Shown here in pieces: positions 16,862 through 25,432 of a stretch of 64,000 bases of DNA. Source of the stretch: Pseudoduganella lutea (GTDB lineage Bacteria > Pseudomonadota > Gammaproteobacteria > Burkholderiales > Burkholderiaceae_D); NCBI RefSeq assembly GCF_004209755.1, contig NZ_CP035913.1:992001-1056000 (forward strand), in the 5' to 3' direction. How positions within the stretch are numbered: the first letter of the stretch is position 1; each line of letters opens with the position of its first letter. The translations under genes were made by a program, and so were the position numbers. A model generated the notes under the pieces. The model made no database searches and had not been told where the DNA came from. It saw only the letters and a list, made by a program, of their open reading frames with translations.

Positions 16862-17647
16862 ATGAAAACCAAGAACATCGCCCTCACCGCCGGCGCCCTG
16901 CTGGCCACTGCCATGATTGCGGCGGCTGCTGCGAACTTCGCCGTGGCGGCGGATGCGCCGTTGCTGGCGCGGCTCGGCGTTGGGGAGCAGGTGCAGGGCA
17001 GTGGCAAGATCGTGTCGCAGGCGCGCCAGCCCGGCCCGTTCCACGGCGTGGAACTGGCGACGGGCGCGCATGTGGAGGTGGTGATCGGTGGCGACGATAC
17101 GCTGACGATCGAAGGCGACGACAACATCGTGCCCCTGATCGAGACGGTGGTGCGCAATGGCGTGCTGACGATCCGGCCGGTGAAGAAGACCATGCAGATC
17201 GACGGCCGCCGCGTGCGCATCGTGGTGAACGCGCGCAACGTGGACAACCTGGGCGTGGCCGGTTCGGGCAGGCTCGAAGCGAAACGGGTGCGTGCCGACA
17301 AGCTGGCGATCGAAGTGGCCGGCTCCGGAGCGCTCGACATCGACGGCATCGAAGCGAAAACGGTCGACGTGTCCGTGGCCGGCAGCGGCAAGGTCGAAGT
17401 GGCCGGCCAGGCCACGCGGGCCGACATCTCGATCGCCGGTTCCGGCAAGGCCGATACCGCCCGCCTGAACGTGCAGCATGCGGCGGTCAGCGTCAGCGGT
17501 TCCGGCCAGTCGGTGCTGACGGCACGCGCCACCCTCACCGCCAACGTCACCGGTTCCGGCAGCGTGGGCTACTACGGCGATGCGCAACTCACGAAAGCGG
17601 TGGCCGGCTCCGGCTCCGTGCGGCGCCTGGGTACATCGGCACGCTGA
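16862..17647 (+). CDS. DUF2807 (GIN-domain) exported protein
   Basis: 261 residues, GGAG site, signal peptide to about residue 30 (ending AVAA). The mature part is a DUF2807 domain with regularly spaced GSG turns (VAGSGRLE, VAGSGALD, VAGSGKVE, IAGSGKAD, VSGSGQSV, VTGSGSVG, VAGSGSVR) about every 20 residues. This implies a regular beta-solenoid. Unlike the member at 1575-2210, its turns are almost all GSG. Function unknown. It is a single-gene unit between the palindrome and a stem-loop. Confidence 0.9.
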   Translation: MKTKNIALTAGALLATAMIAAAAANFAVAADAPLLARLGVGEQVQGSGKIVSQARQPGPFHGVELATGAHVEVVIGGDDTLTIEGDDNIVPLIETVVRNGVLTIRPVKKTMQIDGRRVRIVVNARNVDNLGVAGSGRLEAKRVRADKLAIEVAGSGALDIDGIEAKTVDVSVAGSGKVEVAGQATRADISIAGSGKADTARLNVQHAAVSVSGSGQSVLTARATLTANVTGSGSVGYYGDAQLTKAVAGSGSVRRLGTSAR

Positions 17648-17669
17648 GCACCGCCGCTCCCCCTTTGCC

Positions 17670-17698
17670 AGCCCCGGCAGGCTCAGCCCGCCGGGGCT
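17670..17698 (+). terminator. Stem-loop after the DUF2807 gene
   Basis: A 9-bp GC-rich stem (17670-17678 with 17690-17698). There is no long T-run, so termination may be weak or factor-aided. It separates this gene from the convergent copper chaperone gene. Confidence 0.45.
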
Positions 17699-17780
17699 GT
17701 CATCTATTGGCCAGGCATCGGCCAGGCATCGGCCGCGGATTGGCTGCAAAGCGGCCGGCAATCCGCGGCCCGGCGCAAAC

Positions 17781-18221
17781 TCAGTGGCGCGGCGGCGCGT
17801 AAGTCAGTGGACGCACGGCCACCTGCACTTCCACGTTTTCCCGCTTGCCGCCCTTGTGCTCGACGACTAGCGTGACCGGCACGGTCTCGCCTTCCTTCAG
17901 CTGGCGCTTCAGCTGCATCAGCATCACGTGGTAGCCGCCGGGTGCCAGCTGCACCGCCTTCCCGGCCGGCAGGTCGATGGCGTCCACGTGGGCCATCGTC
18001 ATGCGGTTGTCCTGCATCGACATCTGGTGAAGCTCGGCCATGCCCACGGGGCTGCTGACGCCGACCAGGCGGGCATCGGTCTTCGATGCGACCTGCATGA
18101 AGGCGCCGGAAGCCTTCGCGGCCGGCACGGTGGCGCGCGCCCACGCATCGGTGACGATCACCTGCGCGTGGACGGACATGGAGGCAACCGCGAGAATGGC
18201 GGCGCTGACGAGGTGTTTCAT
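17781..18221 (-). CDS. PCu(A)C periplasmic copper chaperone
   Basis: 146 residues with a signal peptide (1-19). The copper site fits the family pattern exactly: H65, ten residues, M76, 21 residues, H98-x-M100. These proteins bind Cu(I) in the periplasm and help load the CuA centre of cytochrome oxidase. No Sco or DUF461 partner is adjacent. The start at 18221 begins the signal peptide, and a good promoter lies about 50 bp upstream. Confidence 0.93.
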   Translation of the reverse strand: MKHLVSAAILAVASMSVHAQVIVTDAWARATVPAAKASGAFMQVASKTDARLVGVSSPVGMAELHQMSMQDNRMTMAHVDAIDLPAGKAVQLAPGGYHVMLMQLKRQLKEGETVPVTLVVEHKGGKRENVEVQVAVRPLTYAPPRH

Positions 18222-18269
18222 GGTGACCCCTGGTGATTGAACGAGGCTGCAACGAGGAGCAGGCGGGGA

Positions 18270-18297
18270 ATTATAGCCCGCGCTGCCGGGTCGGCAA
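18270..18297 (-). promoter_or_regulatory. Sigma-70 promoter of the copper chaperone gene
   Basis: On the minus strand TTGCCG (18292-18297) and a perfect TATAAT (18270-18275) are separated by 16 bp. The predicted start is about 40 nt before the ATG at 18221. Confidence 0.6.
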
Positions 18298-18351
18298 ACG
18301 CCGGCGGGCATGTTCCCGCTATCATGGCGAACTGTTCAAAAAAGGCCCATC

Positions 18352-19470
18352 ATGACCGGTTCGCATCTCGACAAGGTGATCGACAGCGCGATCGCGCGCC
18401 AGCGCATCGTCGGCACCGTGGTGCTTGTCGCGCGCGACGGCGAGATCGTCTACCGCCGCGCCGCCGGCAGCGCGGACCGCGAGCACGCCGTACCGATGCG
18501 CGACGACGCCATCTTCCGGCTTGCCTCCTTCACGAAACCGCTGGTCGCCACGGCCGCCCTCAAGCTGGCGGACGAGGAAACGATCGACCTGTGCGCGCCG
18601 GTCACGAAGTGGCTGCCGCATTTCCGCCCGCGCCTTGCCGACGGTTCCACGCCCGCGATCGCGCTGCACCACCTGCTGACGCACACGGCCGGCCTGTCCT
18701 ACGGCTTCCTGGAAGCGGCCGACGGGCCTTATCGCCGCGCGCGCGTGTCCGACGGCCTCGACCAGCCCGGCCTGTCGCTGGAAGAGAACCTGGCCCGCAT
18801 CGGCGCCGCCCCGCTGGCCTATGCGCCCGGCACCGGCTGGCGCTATTCGGTGGCCACGGACGTGCTCGGCGCCGTGCTCCAGGAAGCGACCGGCATGCCG
18901 CTGCCGGCGATCGTGCAGCGCGAGGTGACGGGACCATTGCGAATGCGCGAGACCGCGTTCGAGGTCGTCGATCCCGGCCGGCTGGCCGTACCCTACCGCG
19001 ATGCGAAGCCCGCCCCGCCGGCGCGCATGGGCGACGAGGAAACGGTGCCGTTCATGGACGGCTTCGCGCACTTCGCGCCGGGGCGGATCTTCGATGCCGC
19101 ATCGTATCCATCCGGCGGCTCGGGCATGGCCGGCACGGCGGACGATTTCATGCGTTTTCTGCTGAGCCTGAGGACGGCGAACCGCGCCATCCTGCGCGCG
19201 GCCGAAGTGGACCGCACCGGCACGGGCGCGATGACGCAGGGCCCCGGCTGGGGCTTCGGCTACCTGGGCGCGGTGCTGGGCCACCCGAAAGAAGCGCACT
19301 CGCCGCAATCGGCCGGCACGCTGCAGTGGGGCGGCGCCTACGGCCACTTGTGGTTCTTCGATCCGCTCGCCGATCTGGCCGTGGTGCAGTTGACCAACAC
19401 CACGTTCGAAGGAATGGCGGGTGCCTTCCCGCGCGACGTGCGCAACGCCGCCTACAAGGACTTTACCTGA
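18352..19470 (+). CDS. Serine hydrolase of the class C beta-lactamase fold
   Basis: 372 residues, no signal peptide. The SxxK nucleophile is S59-F-T-K62, the second-motif Tyr is in WRYSVATD (Y165), and the third motif appears as the GH in WGGAYGHLW in place of KTG. This pattern is usual for esterases and peptidases of the family rather than true beta-lactamases. A cytoplasmic esterase or peptidase is likely. Start at 18352 follows a short A-rich leader with AAAGG. Confidence 0.87.
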   Translation: MTGSHLDKVIDSAIARQRIVGTVVLVARDGEIVYRRAAGSADREHAVPMRDDAIFRLASFTKPLVATAALKLADEETIDLCAPVTKWLPHFRPRLADGSTPAIALHHLLTHTAGLSYGFLEAADGPYRRARVSDGLDQPGLSLEENLARIGAAPLAYAPGTGWRYSVATDVLGAVLQEATGMPLPAIVQREVTGPLRMRETAFEVVDPGRLAVPYRDAKPAPPARMGDEETVPFMDGFAHFAPGRIFDAASYPSGGSGMAGTADDFMRFLLSLRTANRAILRAAEVDRTGTGAMTQGPGWGFGYLGAVLGHPKEAHSPQSAGTLQWGGAYGHLWFFDPLADLAVVQLTNTTFEGMAGAFPRDVRNAAYKDFT

Positions 19471-19500
19471 CGTTCGGCTTTACTTGACGTTCGACCTTGC

Positions 19501-20043
19501 CTAGCGCTCGGCCTTCCAGACTTCGCGTTCGACCAGCACGGTCTCGGTGCCGTCGGTCAGCCAGATCTGGCCATCCTGGATCGTGCACTGCAGCTGCATG
19601 TTCCGCTGCGCCATCTTCTCCAGCGCCGCCGTGGTGTCGGAAGGCAGGTTGACGACGGAAACGTTTTTCGCGCGCTCGATCTTGTTGGCGATGTTCTTCC
19701 ACCAGATCGGGCTGGCCGTGCTGTAGCTGTACACGATCACGTGTTCGGCACGGCCGGCGCCCTTCAGGATGCGGCGCTCTTCCGGCTGGCCCACCTCGAT
19801 CCACAGTTCGATCGCATCGGTCAGATCCTTCTGCCACAGGTCCGGTTCCTCGACGTCGAACATGCCCTTCGTGAAGCTCAGCGCTTCGTTGGCGTGGATC
19901 GCGAACGCCAGCAGGCGCACCATCATCCGCTCGTCGGTTTCCGAGGGATGGCGCGCCAGTGTCAGCGCGTGGGTGCCGTAGTAATTGCGGTCCATGTCGG
20001 CGATCGACAGTTCCGCCTTGTAGATTGTTGCCTTGAGTGCCAT
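19501..20043 (-). CDS. yaeQ: YaeQ family protein
   Basis: 180 residues, equal to E. coli YaeQ (181). Family features are MALKATIYKAELSIADMDR at the start, ERMMVRLLAFAIHA, DLWQKDLTDAIELWIEVGQP and VIVYSY. YaeQ has a PD-(D/E)XK-like nuclease fold, but its activity is uncertain. It lies 10 bp downstream of purU on the same strand and is probably co-transcribed with it. Confidence 0.95.
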   Translation of the reverse strand: MALKATIYKAELSIADMDRNYYGTHALTLARHPSETDERMMVRLLAFAIHANEALSFTKGMFDVEEPDLWQKDLTDAIELWIEVGQPEERRILKGAGRAEHVIVYSYSTASPIWWKNIANKIERAKNVSVVNLPSDTTAALEKMAQRNMQLQCTIQDGQIWLTDGTETVLVEREVWKAER

Positions 20044-20053
20044 TGGTACAGTC

Positions 20054-20920
20054 TTATTTGAAAATCACGGTGCGGTGTTCGTTCTGCAGCACGCGGTGCT
20101 CGACGAACCATTTGACGGCGCGCGCCAGGACCACGCATTCCACGTCGCGGCCGATCGCGGACAGCGTTTCCGCATCCATCGAATGGTCCACGCGCTCCAC
20201 GTCCTGCTCGATGATCGGGCCTTCATCCAGGTCGCCCGTGACAAAGTGCGCCGTAGCGCCGATCAGTTTCACGCCGCGCTGGTGCGCCTGCGCATACGGC
20301 CGCGCGCCCTTGAAGCTGGGCAGGAAGGAATGGTGGATGTTGATCGCCCTGCCCTTCAGGTGCGTGCACAGCGATGGCGACAGGATCTGCATGTAGCGTG
20401 CCAGCACCACCAGGTCGATGTTGTGCGAATCCACCAGGTCGACGATGCGCGCTTCCTGCGCCAGCTTGGCGCTTTCCGGCGCGCCGGCGGCCAGCGGCAG
20501 GTGGTGGAACGGGATGTTGTAGCTGGCGGCCAGCTGGTAGAAATCCATGTGGTTCGACACGATCGCCGGGATCTCGACCGGCAGCAGCCCGCTCTTGTAG
20601 CGGAACAGCAGGTCGTTCAGGCAATGGCCGATCTTCGACACCATGAGCAGCACGCGCGGCTTGCGGTGCGCATCGTGGAGGTGCCATTCCAGCCGCAGCG
20701 TGTCCGCCAGTTCGGTGAAGTCGGCACGCAGCGCCGCATCGCCGACCGCCGCATCCTCGGCGGCGAAATGCACGCGCATGAAGAAGCGGCACGTTTCCTG
20801 GTCGCCGAACTGGGCGGAATCGATGATGTTGCAGCCGTGCTCGGCAAGGAAACCGGATACGCGGTGCACGATGCCGCGCTGGTCCGGGCAGGAAAGCGTG
20901 AGGATGTATTCGGGATGCAT
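20054..20920 (-). CDS. purU: Formyltetrahydrofolate deformylase PurU
   Basis: 288 residues (E. coli PurU is 280). An N-terminal ACT-type domain (1-85, starting EYILTLSCPDQRGIV) is followed by a formyl-transferase fold. The active site is visible: Asn-His-His region NIHHSFLPSFKGA near 225-235 and the catalytic Asp in FVTGDLDEGPII. It hydrolyses 10-formyl-THF to formate and THF, balancing one-carbon pools. The leader contains three 13-bp repeats and no clear ribosome site. Confidence 0.96.
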   Translation of the reverse strand: MHPEYILTLSCPDQRGIVHRVSGFLAEHGCNIIDSAQFGDQETCRFFMRVHFAAEDAAVGDAALRADFTELADTLRLEWHLHDAHRKPRVLLMVSKIGHCLNDLLFRYKSGLLPVEIPAIVSNHMDFYQLAASYNIPFHHLPLAAGAPESAKLAQEARIVDLVDSHNIDLVVLARYMQILSPSLCTHLKGRAINIHHSFLPSFKGARPYAQAHQRGVKLIGATAHFVTGDLDEGPIIEQDVERVDHSMDAETLSAIGRDVECVVLARAVKWFVEHRVLQNEHRTVIFK

Positions 20921-20922
20921 GA

Positions 20923-20963
20923 TTGAAAGGTCGGGCTGAAAGATCGGGCTGAAAGGTCGGGCT
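20923..20963. repeat. 13-bp tandem repeats in the purU leader
   Basis: Three consecutive units of TGAAAGGTCGGGC (the middle one has A for G at one position) lie immediately upstream of purU. Degenerate pieces (TTAAATCAGGC, TGGATCGGGC) continue to about 20995. On the purU strand they occupy the last nucleotides before the ATG. Confidence 0.8.
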
Positions 20964-21159
20964 TAAATCAGGCTGGAAGCAGGGCTGGATCGGGCAAACG
21001 CACCTGCCGAAGAGCGCTATTGTCGCACGAACGGCAGAGCATACCAATATGGCAAGAGCGCGCCTGCCTCGCGGCACCCGGCCTATACTCGGTTGCAGGT
21101 AACAGGCAGCCGCCGCGCGGCCCGGCGCGGCATCTCACAACACACCAGGAGAGCCACCC

Positions 21160-21795
21160 ATGACCAACGATAACCGCAGTACCATGAACCCCTCGGCCAA
21201 CGCCGGCGATGCCGTGCCGATGCCCAGCAGCAGCGACCACCCGGCCGCCAGCATGCCACGCACGCAGAACAACCGCTCGAAGGATGCCGTTGCCCTGCTG
21301 ACCGCGGACCACGACAAGGTGAAGCAACTGTTCCGCGAGTATGAGCGGCTGCAGAACATCGGCGATATCAGCCTGAAGGCCGACCTCGCGCTGCAGATCT
21401 GCATGGAACTGGAAATCCACACGATGATCGAGGAAGAAATCTTCTACCCGGCGGTGCGCAGCGAAACCGGCGACGAAAAAATGGTGCAGGAAGCCATCCA
21501 GGAACATGCCGAGGCGAAGGAGCTGATCGCCCACATCCAGGGCATGAGCGGCGACGATCCGGATCTCGACAGCACCATGGCGATGCTGCGCAAGGCGATC
21601 GAGCACCACGTGACGGAAGAGGAACAGGAAATGTTCCCGCAAGCACGCCAGGGCGGCGCCGACTTGACGGCGCTGTGCGAACAGCTGGCCGACCGCAAGG
21701 AGCAGCTGGAACACGATATGGGGGCCCGGCCATTGCGCAGCGGCACCCGCGAAGCCGTCGGCGAACGCTCGGCCATCGGCAAAGCCGATTCCTGA
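21160..21795 (+). CDS. Hemerythrin HHE-domain protein
   Basis: 211 residues. After an Asn/Ser/Pro-rich N-terminus of about 40 residues comes a four-helix HHE domain. Its metal ligands lie in LTADHDKVKQLF, EIHTMIEEEIFYP, EHAEAKELI and EHHVTEEEQEMFP, giving the His/Glu set for a di-iron site. Such proteins sense or buffer O2, NO or iron. AGGAG lies 6 nt before the ATG and a TATACT box lies near 21083. It is followed by a KGG stress gene and dps, hinting at a stress-related cluster. Confidence 0.92.
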   Translation: MTNDNRSTMNPSANAGDAVPMPSSSDHPAASMPRTQNNRSKDAVALLTADHDKVKQLFREYERLQNIGDISLKADLALQICMELEIHTMIEEEIFYPAVRSETGDEKMVQEAIQEHAEAKELIAHIQGMSGDDPDLDSTMAMLRKAIEHHVTEEEQEMFPQARQGGADLTALCEQLADRKEQLEHDMGARPLRSGTREAVGERSAIGKADS

Positions 21796-21838
21796 ACGAT
21801 CGCCGGAACTTACGCGACGACCTCCTCCTCTAATCACA

Positions 21839-21863
21839 CGAAGCGGCCGACCTTGCCGCTTCG
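21839..21863. terminator. Stem-loop after the hemerythrin gene
   Basis: A 9-bp stem CGAAGCGGC (21839-21847) with GCCGCTTCG (21855-21863). It has no T-run, so it may be a weak terminator or a processing hairpin. Confidence 0.4.
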
Positions 21864-21934
21864 TGGCCCGGGCCAGCGGCCCGGCTTCGATGCATTCGAT
21901 CCATTCGATCCAAAGAGCGAGAAAGAGGTGAAAC

Positions 21935-22368
21935 ATGTCCACGAATCACGGCGACTCACGGAATAATGCAAACGGCGGCGCAAGCGGCGATCCAAACGGC
22001 AACGCACAGAGCGAAGCACGGAACGGCCTCGGAACCGAAGCAGCCTCCGGGCAGCGATCCGAAGCGAACAAGGGGAACAGCCAGCGGGCGGAATCACAAG
22101 GGAGTGGAAAAAGCACCAGCAAACGGGGGTTTGCCGCAATGGACGAGGCAACCCAGCGGATGATTGCCAGCAAAGGGGCCAGGCAGCCCACCAGAAAGGG
22201 ACCGCGCACGAATTCGATTCCGAGGAAGCACGCCGCGCCGGCCAGAAAGGCGGCGAGGCTGTGAGCCGGGATCGCGAGCACATGGCGGAAATCGGCCGCA
22301 AGGGCGGTGAAAGCCGCCAGTCCGCGAGTCGGCTCGCACGCCAGGGCGCAAAGGAAGAAAAACGCTGA
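21935..22368 (+). pseudogene. KGG-repeat stress protein, single-base frameshift
   Basis: The frame from ATG 21935 (AAAGAGG site) reads KRGFAAMDEATQRMIASKG and is then thrown out of frame at the G-run 22175-22178, ending at 22264. Adding one G restores the KGG (GsiB/con-10-like) family: GQAAHQKGTAHEFDSEEARRAG, QKGGEAV, then EIGRKGGESR, ending in RQGAKEEKR with a stop at 22366-22368, in all 144 residues. These hydrophilic proteins are general-stress or desiccation proteins. The frameshift could be genuine or an indel error in sequencing; the downstream codons look unspoilt. Confidence 0.85.
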
Positions 22369-22717
22369 CGCGTATCGCCGGTCGAGCTGCGCATTGCCGG
22401 CACATTCCTTCACATCACGGCGGGCCGGGGTGCGCCCGGCTCCGCCATATCGATTCAGCGTCGCGAGCCCGCAGCAAGCGCCCCGCGATTGTCCCGTCAT
22501 TGCCCCGTAAATTTATCGGCACGATCATCCGCGCAGCCGGCCCGATCATGTCCGCGCCATCTTCCCAAGGTGTTCCGGATGCTGGCAAATCGTCTCTGTC
22601 AGGGGCGTAGCGCAAAGTTCCTCTCCCTTCCGGTAGTGATGGCACCCGCCCGCACGGTTCATCACGCGATTTCGTTGTCTGCGATACAATGAATTTCCAA
22701 ATTAAGACGAGGCAGAC
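22369..22717. other. 349-bp intergenic region before dps
   Basis: I see no gene here. TACAAT at 22685-22690 is a plausible -10 box for dps, giving a leader of about 20 nt. No good -35 hexamer is placed 16-18 bp upstream, which would fit activator-dependent or sigma-S transcription (inference). An AAGACGAGG site precedes the dps ATG. Confidence 0.4.
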
Positions 22718-23221
22718 ATGAACGACCAAGCACAAGTGGAAGCACTCAAGACGCCGACCGACCTCGGCAATAAAGCCCGCAAGGAAGTGGCTGAAGGACT
22801 CAATGCGCTGCTGGCGGACACCTTTGCGCTGTATATCAAATGCAAGAATTTTCACTGGCACGTGAGCGGCCCGCACTTCCGCTCGTACCACCTGCTGCTC
22901 GACGAACAAGCCACGGCAATCTATGCGATGCTCGATCCGATTGCCGAGCGCGTGCGCAAGCTGGGCGGCACCACGATCCGCTCCATCAAGCACATTTCGG
23001 AACTGCAGCGCATCAAGGACAATGACGCGCCGTTCGTCGACGCGATCGCCATGCTCGACGAGCTGCGCGGCGACAACCAGTCGCTCGTGAAATCGATGCG
23101 CGAAGTGCACGACGTGTGCGACGAAGACCAGGATATTGCCACCGCCAGCCTGCTGGAAAACTGGATCGACGAAGCGGAACAGCGCATCTGGTTCCTGTTC
23201 GAATCCACCCGCACCGCCTGA
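22718..23221 (+). CDS. dps: Dps family DNA-binding ferritin
   Basis: 167 residues (E. coli Dps also 167). The inter-subunit ferroxidase site is visible in KNFHWHVSGPHF and in LLDEQATAIYAMLD. The N-terminal tail has only a few Lys residues, so DNA binding may be weaker than in E. coli. It stores iron, consumes peroxide and protects DNA in stationary phase or oxidative stress. It converges with modE 8 bp away. Confidence 0.95.
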   Translation: MNDQAQVEALKTPTDLGNKARKEVAEGLNALLADTFALYIKCKNFHWHVSGPHFRSYHLLLDEQATAIYAMLDPIAERVRKLGGTTIRSIKHISELQRIKDNDAPFVDAIAMLDELRGDNQSLVKSMREVHDVCDEDQDIATASLLENWIDEAEQRIWFLFESTRTA

Positions 23222-23228
23222 TCCACCC

Positions 23229-24083
23229 TCACGGCGCCACGCCGACGATCACGCTGGAAGCCTTGAACAGCGCGGTCGCCGGCATGCCGGCAACCAACTC
23301 CAGCCCTAGCGCGCTGTCTTGCGTTACCGTGGCCGCGATCGTGCCGCCACCGGGCAGCGCGATCGTCACCTCGGCATTCACCGCGCCGGGCACGACGCGC
23401 GCGATGGTGCCCGCGAGCTGGTTACGGGCCGACAGCTTCAGTCCTTCCGCCGCCACCGCAACGATCACCGACGACGCCTTCACGAGCGCGAACGCACGCG
23501 CGCCCGGCACCAGGCCGAGGCTTTGCGTGCTTTCATGCGTCACCACCGCCACGATGCGCTGCCCGCCAACGATGCGCAGCACGACCTCGTCATTGACGGC
23601 GCCGCGCGCCACGGTATCCACCGTGCCCAGGAACTGATTGCGCGCGCTGGTCTTCATGTGCAGGGCCTGCAGCAGATGGATGTCGAGCAGATCGTTGTTG
23701 GACGAATCCTTGCCGGATGAATCCACGCCGGTCTCCGTTTGCTTGCCCAACTGCTCGACGAAGCGGCGGTGCACTTCTTCCAGTCGCCGGAATTGCGCCA
23801 CCAGTTGCGCACCGCGTTCGGTGAGCCGCGTGCCGCCGCCGCCCTTGCCGCCGGCCAGCCGCTCCACGAGCGGCGCGCCGGCCAGGTTGTTCATCGCCTC
23901 CACCGCATCCCACGCGCCCTTGTAGCTCATGCCTACGGCCTTGGCCGCCGCCGTGATCGAACCGCACTGGTCGATGGCCGCCAGCAGCGCGATGCGGTCC
24001 GCGCCGCCCAGTTGCCTGCCGCCCGCGGCCAGCCACAGGCTGCCGTGCAGCTCAAGAGGTGCCGGGTCCGCTGCTTCACTCAT
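23229..24083 (-). CDS. modE: Molybdate-responsive regulator ModE
   Basis: 284 residues. A LysR-like winged helix-turn-helix (GADRIALLAAIDQCGSITAAAKAVGMSYKGAW, about 28-60) is followed by two Mop/TOBE domains (each SARNQ-L-G-T, about 150-215 and 222-283) that bind molybdate. When loaded, it represses the mod operon. The ATG at 24083 has GAGAAG upstream and lies 11 bp after the restored modC stop, so modABC-modE forms one unit. The Ser/Asp-rich linker (Asp-Ser-Ser-Gly-Lys repeats) between domains is unusual. Confidence 0.92.
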   Translation of the reverse strand: MSEAADPAPLELHGSLWLAAGGRQLGGADRIALLAAIDQCGSITAAAKAVGMSYKGAWDAVEAMNNLAGAPLVERLAGGKGGGGTRLTERGAQLVAQFRRLEEVHRRFVEQLGKQTETGVDSSGKDSSNNDLLDIHLLQALHMKTSARNQFLGTVDTVARGAVNDEVVLRIVGGQRIVAVVTHESTQSLGLVPGARAFALVKASSVIVAVAAEGLKLSARNQLAGTIARVVPGAVNAEVTIALPGGGTIAATVTQDSALGLELVAGMPATALFKASSVIVGVAP

Positions 24084-24093
24084 GGCTTCTCGC

Positions 24094-24764
24094 TCATGTC
24101 TTCTCCTCGACGATAACGCCATCGGCCATCGTCAGTACGTGCCCGCCGAAAGCCACGGCATCTTCCGGGTCGTGCGTGATCATCATCATCGGATATCGAG
24201 GCGGCGCTGCAGCGCGTCGAGCTCGGCACGCATGCGCACGCGCAGCGCGGGATCGAGCGCCGCGAACGGCTCGTCCAGCAGCAGCGCGGCCGGTTCGGCG
24301 ATGAGCGCGCGCGCCAGCGCCACCCGCTGCCGCTGGCCGCCGGAGAGCTGGTCCGGCACCTGCAGGGCCACCGCTTCCAGCCCGAACGCGTCGAGCCAGT
24401 AGGCGATCCGCTCGCCATCGACCTTGCGCGGCGGGTTGAACAGGCCGCGCTGCAGGCCAAACGCGATGTTCTGGCGCACGTTCAGGTGCGGGAACAGCGC
24501 ATAGTCCTGGAACAGGTAGCCCACGTTGCGCCGCTGCGGCGGCACGTCGATGCCGTTGGCGCTGTCGAACAGCACCCTGCCCGCCAGCTCGATGCGGCCG
24601 GCGTCCGGCCGGGCCAGCCCGGCCACCGCCTTCAGCATCTGGCTCTTGCCGGCGCCCGAGGCGCCATAGATGACGACGCGCTGGCTGGCGGACGTGAACT
24701 TTGCGCGCAGCCGGAATTCGCGCGCGGCGGAGCGCAGCGTGGTGTCGATGTCGAGCCGGATCAT
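24094..24764 (-). pseudogene. modC: Molybdate ABC transporter ATP-binding protein ModC, single-base frameshift
   Basis: The frame from ATG 24764 has Walker A (GASGAGKS), the Q-loop (LFQDYALFPHL), the signature (LSGGQRQRVALARAL) and Walker B (ALLLDEPFAAL). It stops early at 24186 as RRLDIR. Adding one C at 24191-24192 gives RRLDIPMMMITHDPEDAVAF and continues to a stop at 24094-24096, 223 residues, restoring the H-loop His. Without it the protein lacks the H-loop needed for ATP hydrolysis. Like many short ModC forms, it has no C-terminal TOBE domain. Its ATG overlaps the modB stop (ATGA). Confidence 0.88.
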
Positions 24765-25432
24765 GGCATTGCCTTGCGTGGGGGCGCGAGCCGGCTGGCC
24801 ACCACCAGCACGACCACGCACGTGACCGACGTGACGATCACCAGCAGGTTGGCGGTATCGTCCTGCCCCGCCTGCACGGCTTCGTAGACGGCGATCGACA
24901 GCGTCTGTGTCTTGCCGGGAATGCTGCCGGCCACCATCAGCGTGGCACCGAACTCGCCCATCGAGCGGGCAAACGCCAGCAGCGTGCCGGCCAGCACGCC
25001 GCGCCAGGCCAGCGGCAACGTCACGCGCAGGAACACGCCCATGCCGGAAACGCCGAGCACGCGCGCGGCCTGTTCCAGCTGCGGGTCGACCGTCTCGAAC
25101 GCCGAGCGGGCACCTTTCACGACGAGGGGAAACGCCACCACGGCGGCCGCGATGACGGCGGCCTGCCAGGTGAAGATGAGGTTGATGCCGAACGCATCAT
25201 GCAGCCAGCCGCCCAGCGGGCCGTTGCGGCCGATGACGACGAGCAGGTAGTAGCCGAGCACCGTGGGCGGCATGACCATCGGCAGCGTGAGCAGCGCGTC
25301 GAGCACTTCCCGGCCGACAAAGCGCTTGCGCGCCAGCACCCAGCCGATGGCCACGCCGAACACCAGGTCGAGGACCGTGGCCCACAGCGCCACCTTCAGC
25401 GACAGGGCGAGCGCGATCCAGGCCTCTCCCAT
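24761..25432 (-). CDS. modB: Molybdate ABC transporter permease ModB
   Basis: 223 residues (E. coli ModB 229), about five membrane helices. The EAA loop that docks onto ModC is seen in EQAARVLGVSGMGVFLRVTLPLA, and the family segment FARSMGEFGATLMVAG is present. Start at 25432 overlaps the modA stop by one base (TGATG), and its own stop overlaps modC (ATGA), so the three are translationally coupled. Confidence 0.95.
   Translation of the reverse strand: MGEAWIALALSLKVALWATVLDLVFGVAIGWVLARKRFVGREVLDALLTLPMVMPPTVLGYYLLVVIGRNGPLGGWLHDAFGINLIFTWQAAVIAAAVVAFPLVVKGARSAFETVDPQLEQAARVLGVSGMGVFLRVTLPLAWRGVLAGTLLAFARSMGEFGATLMVAGSIPGKTQTLSIAVYEAVQAGQDDTANLLVIVTSVTCVVVLVVASRLAPPRKAMP

Noticed and set aside
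18352..19470. True beta-lactamase (antibiotic resistance gene)
   Set aside because: It lacks a signal peptide and has a GH-type third motif instead of KTG, fitting an esterase or peptidase of the same fold.
22170..22185. Programmed -1 frameshift at the KGG gene
   Set aside because: The A/G run is not a functional slippery heptamer: AAA and GGG codons would re-pair poorly as CAA and AGG. No stimulatory stem-loop is evident. An indel is simpler.
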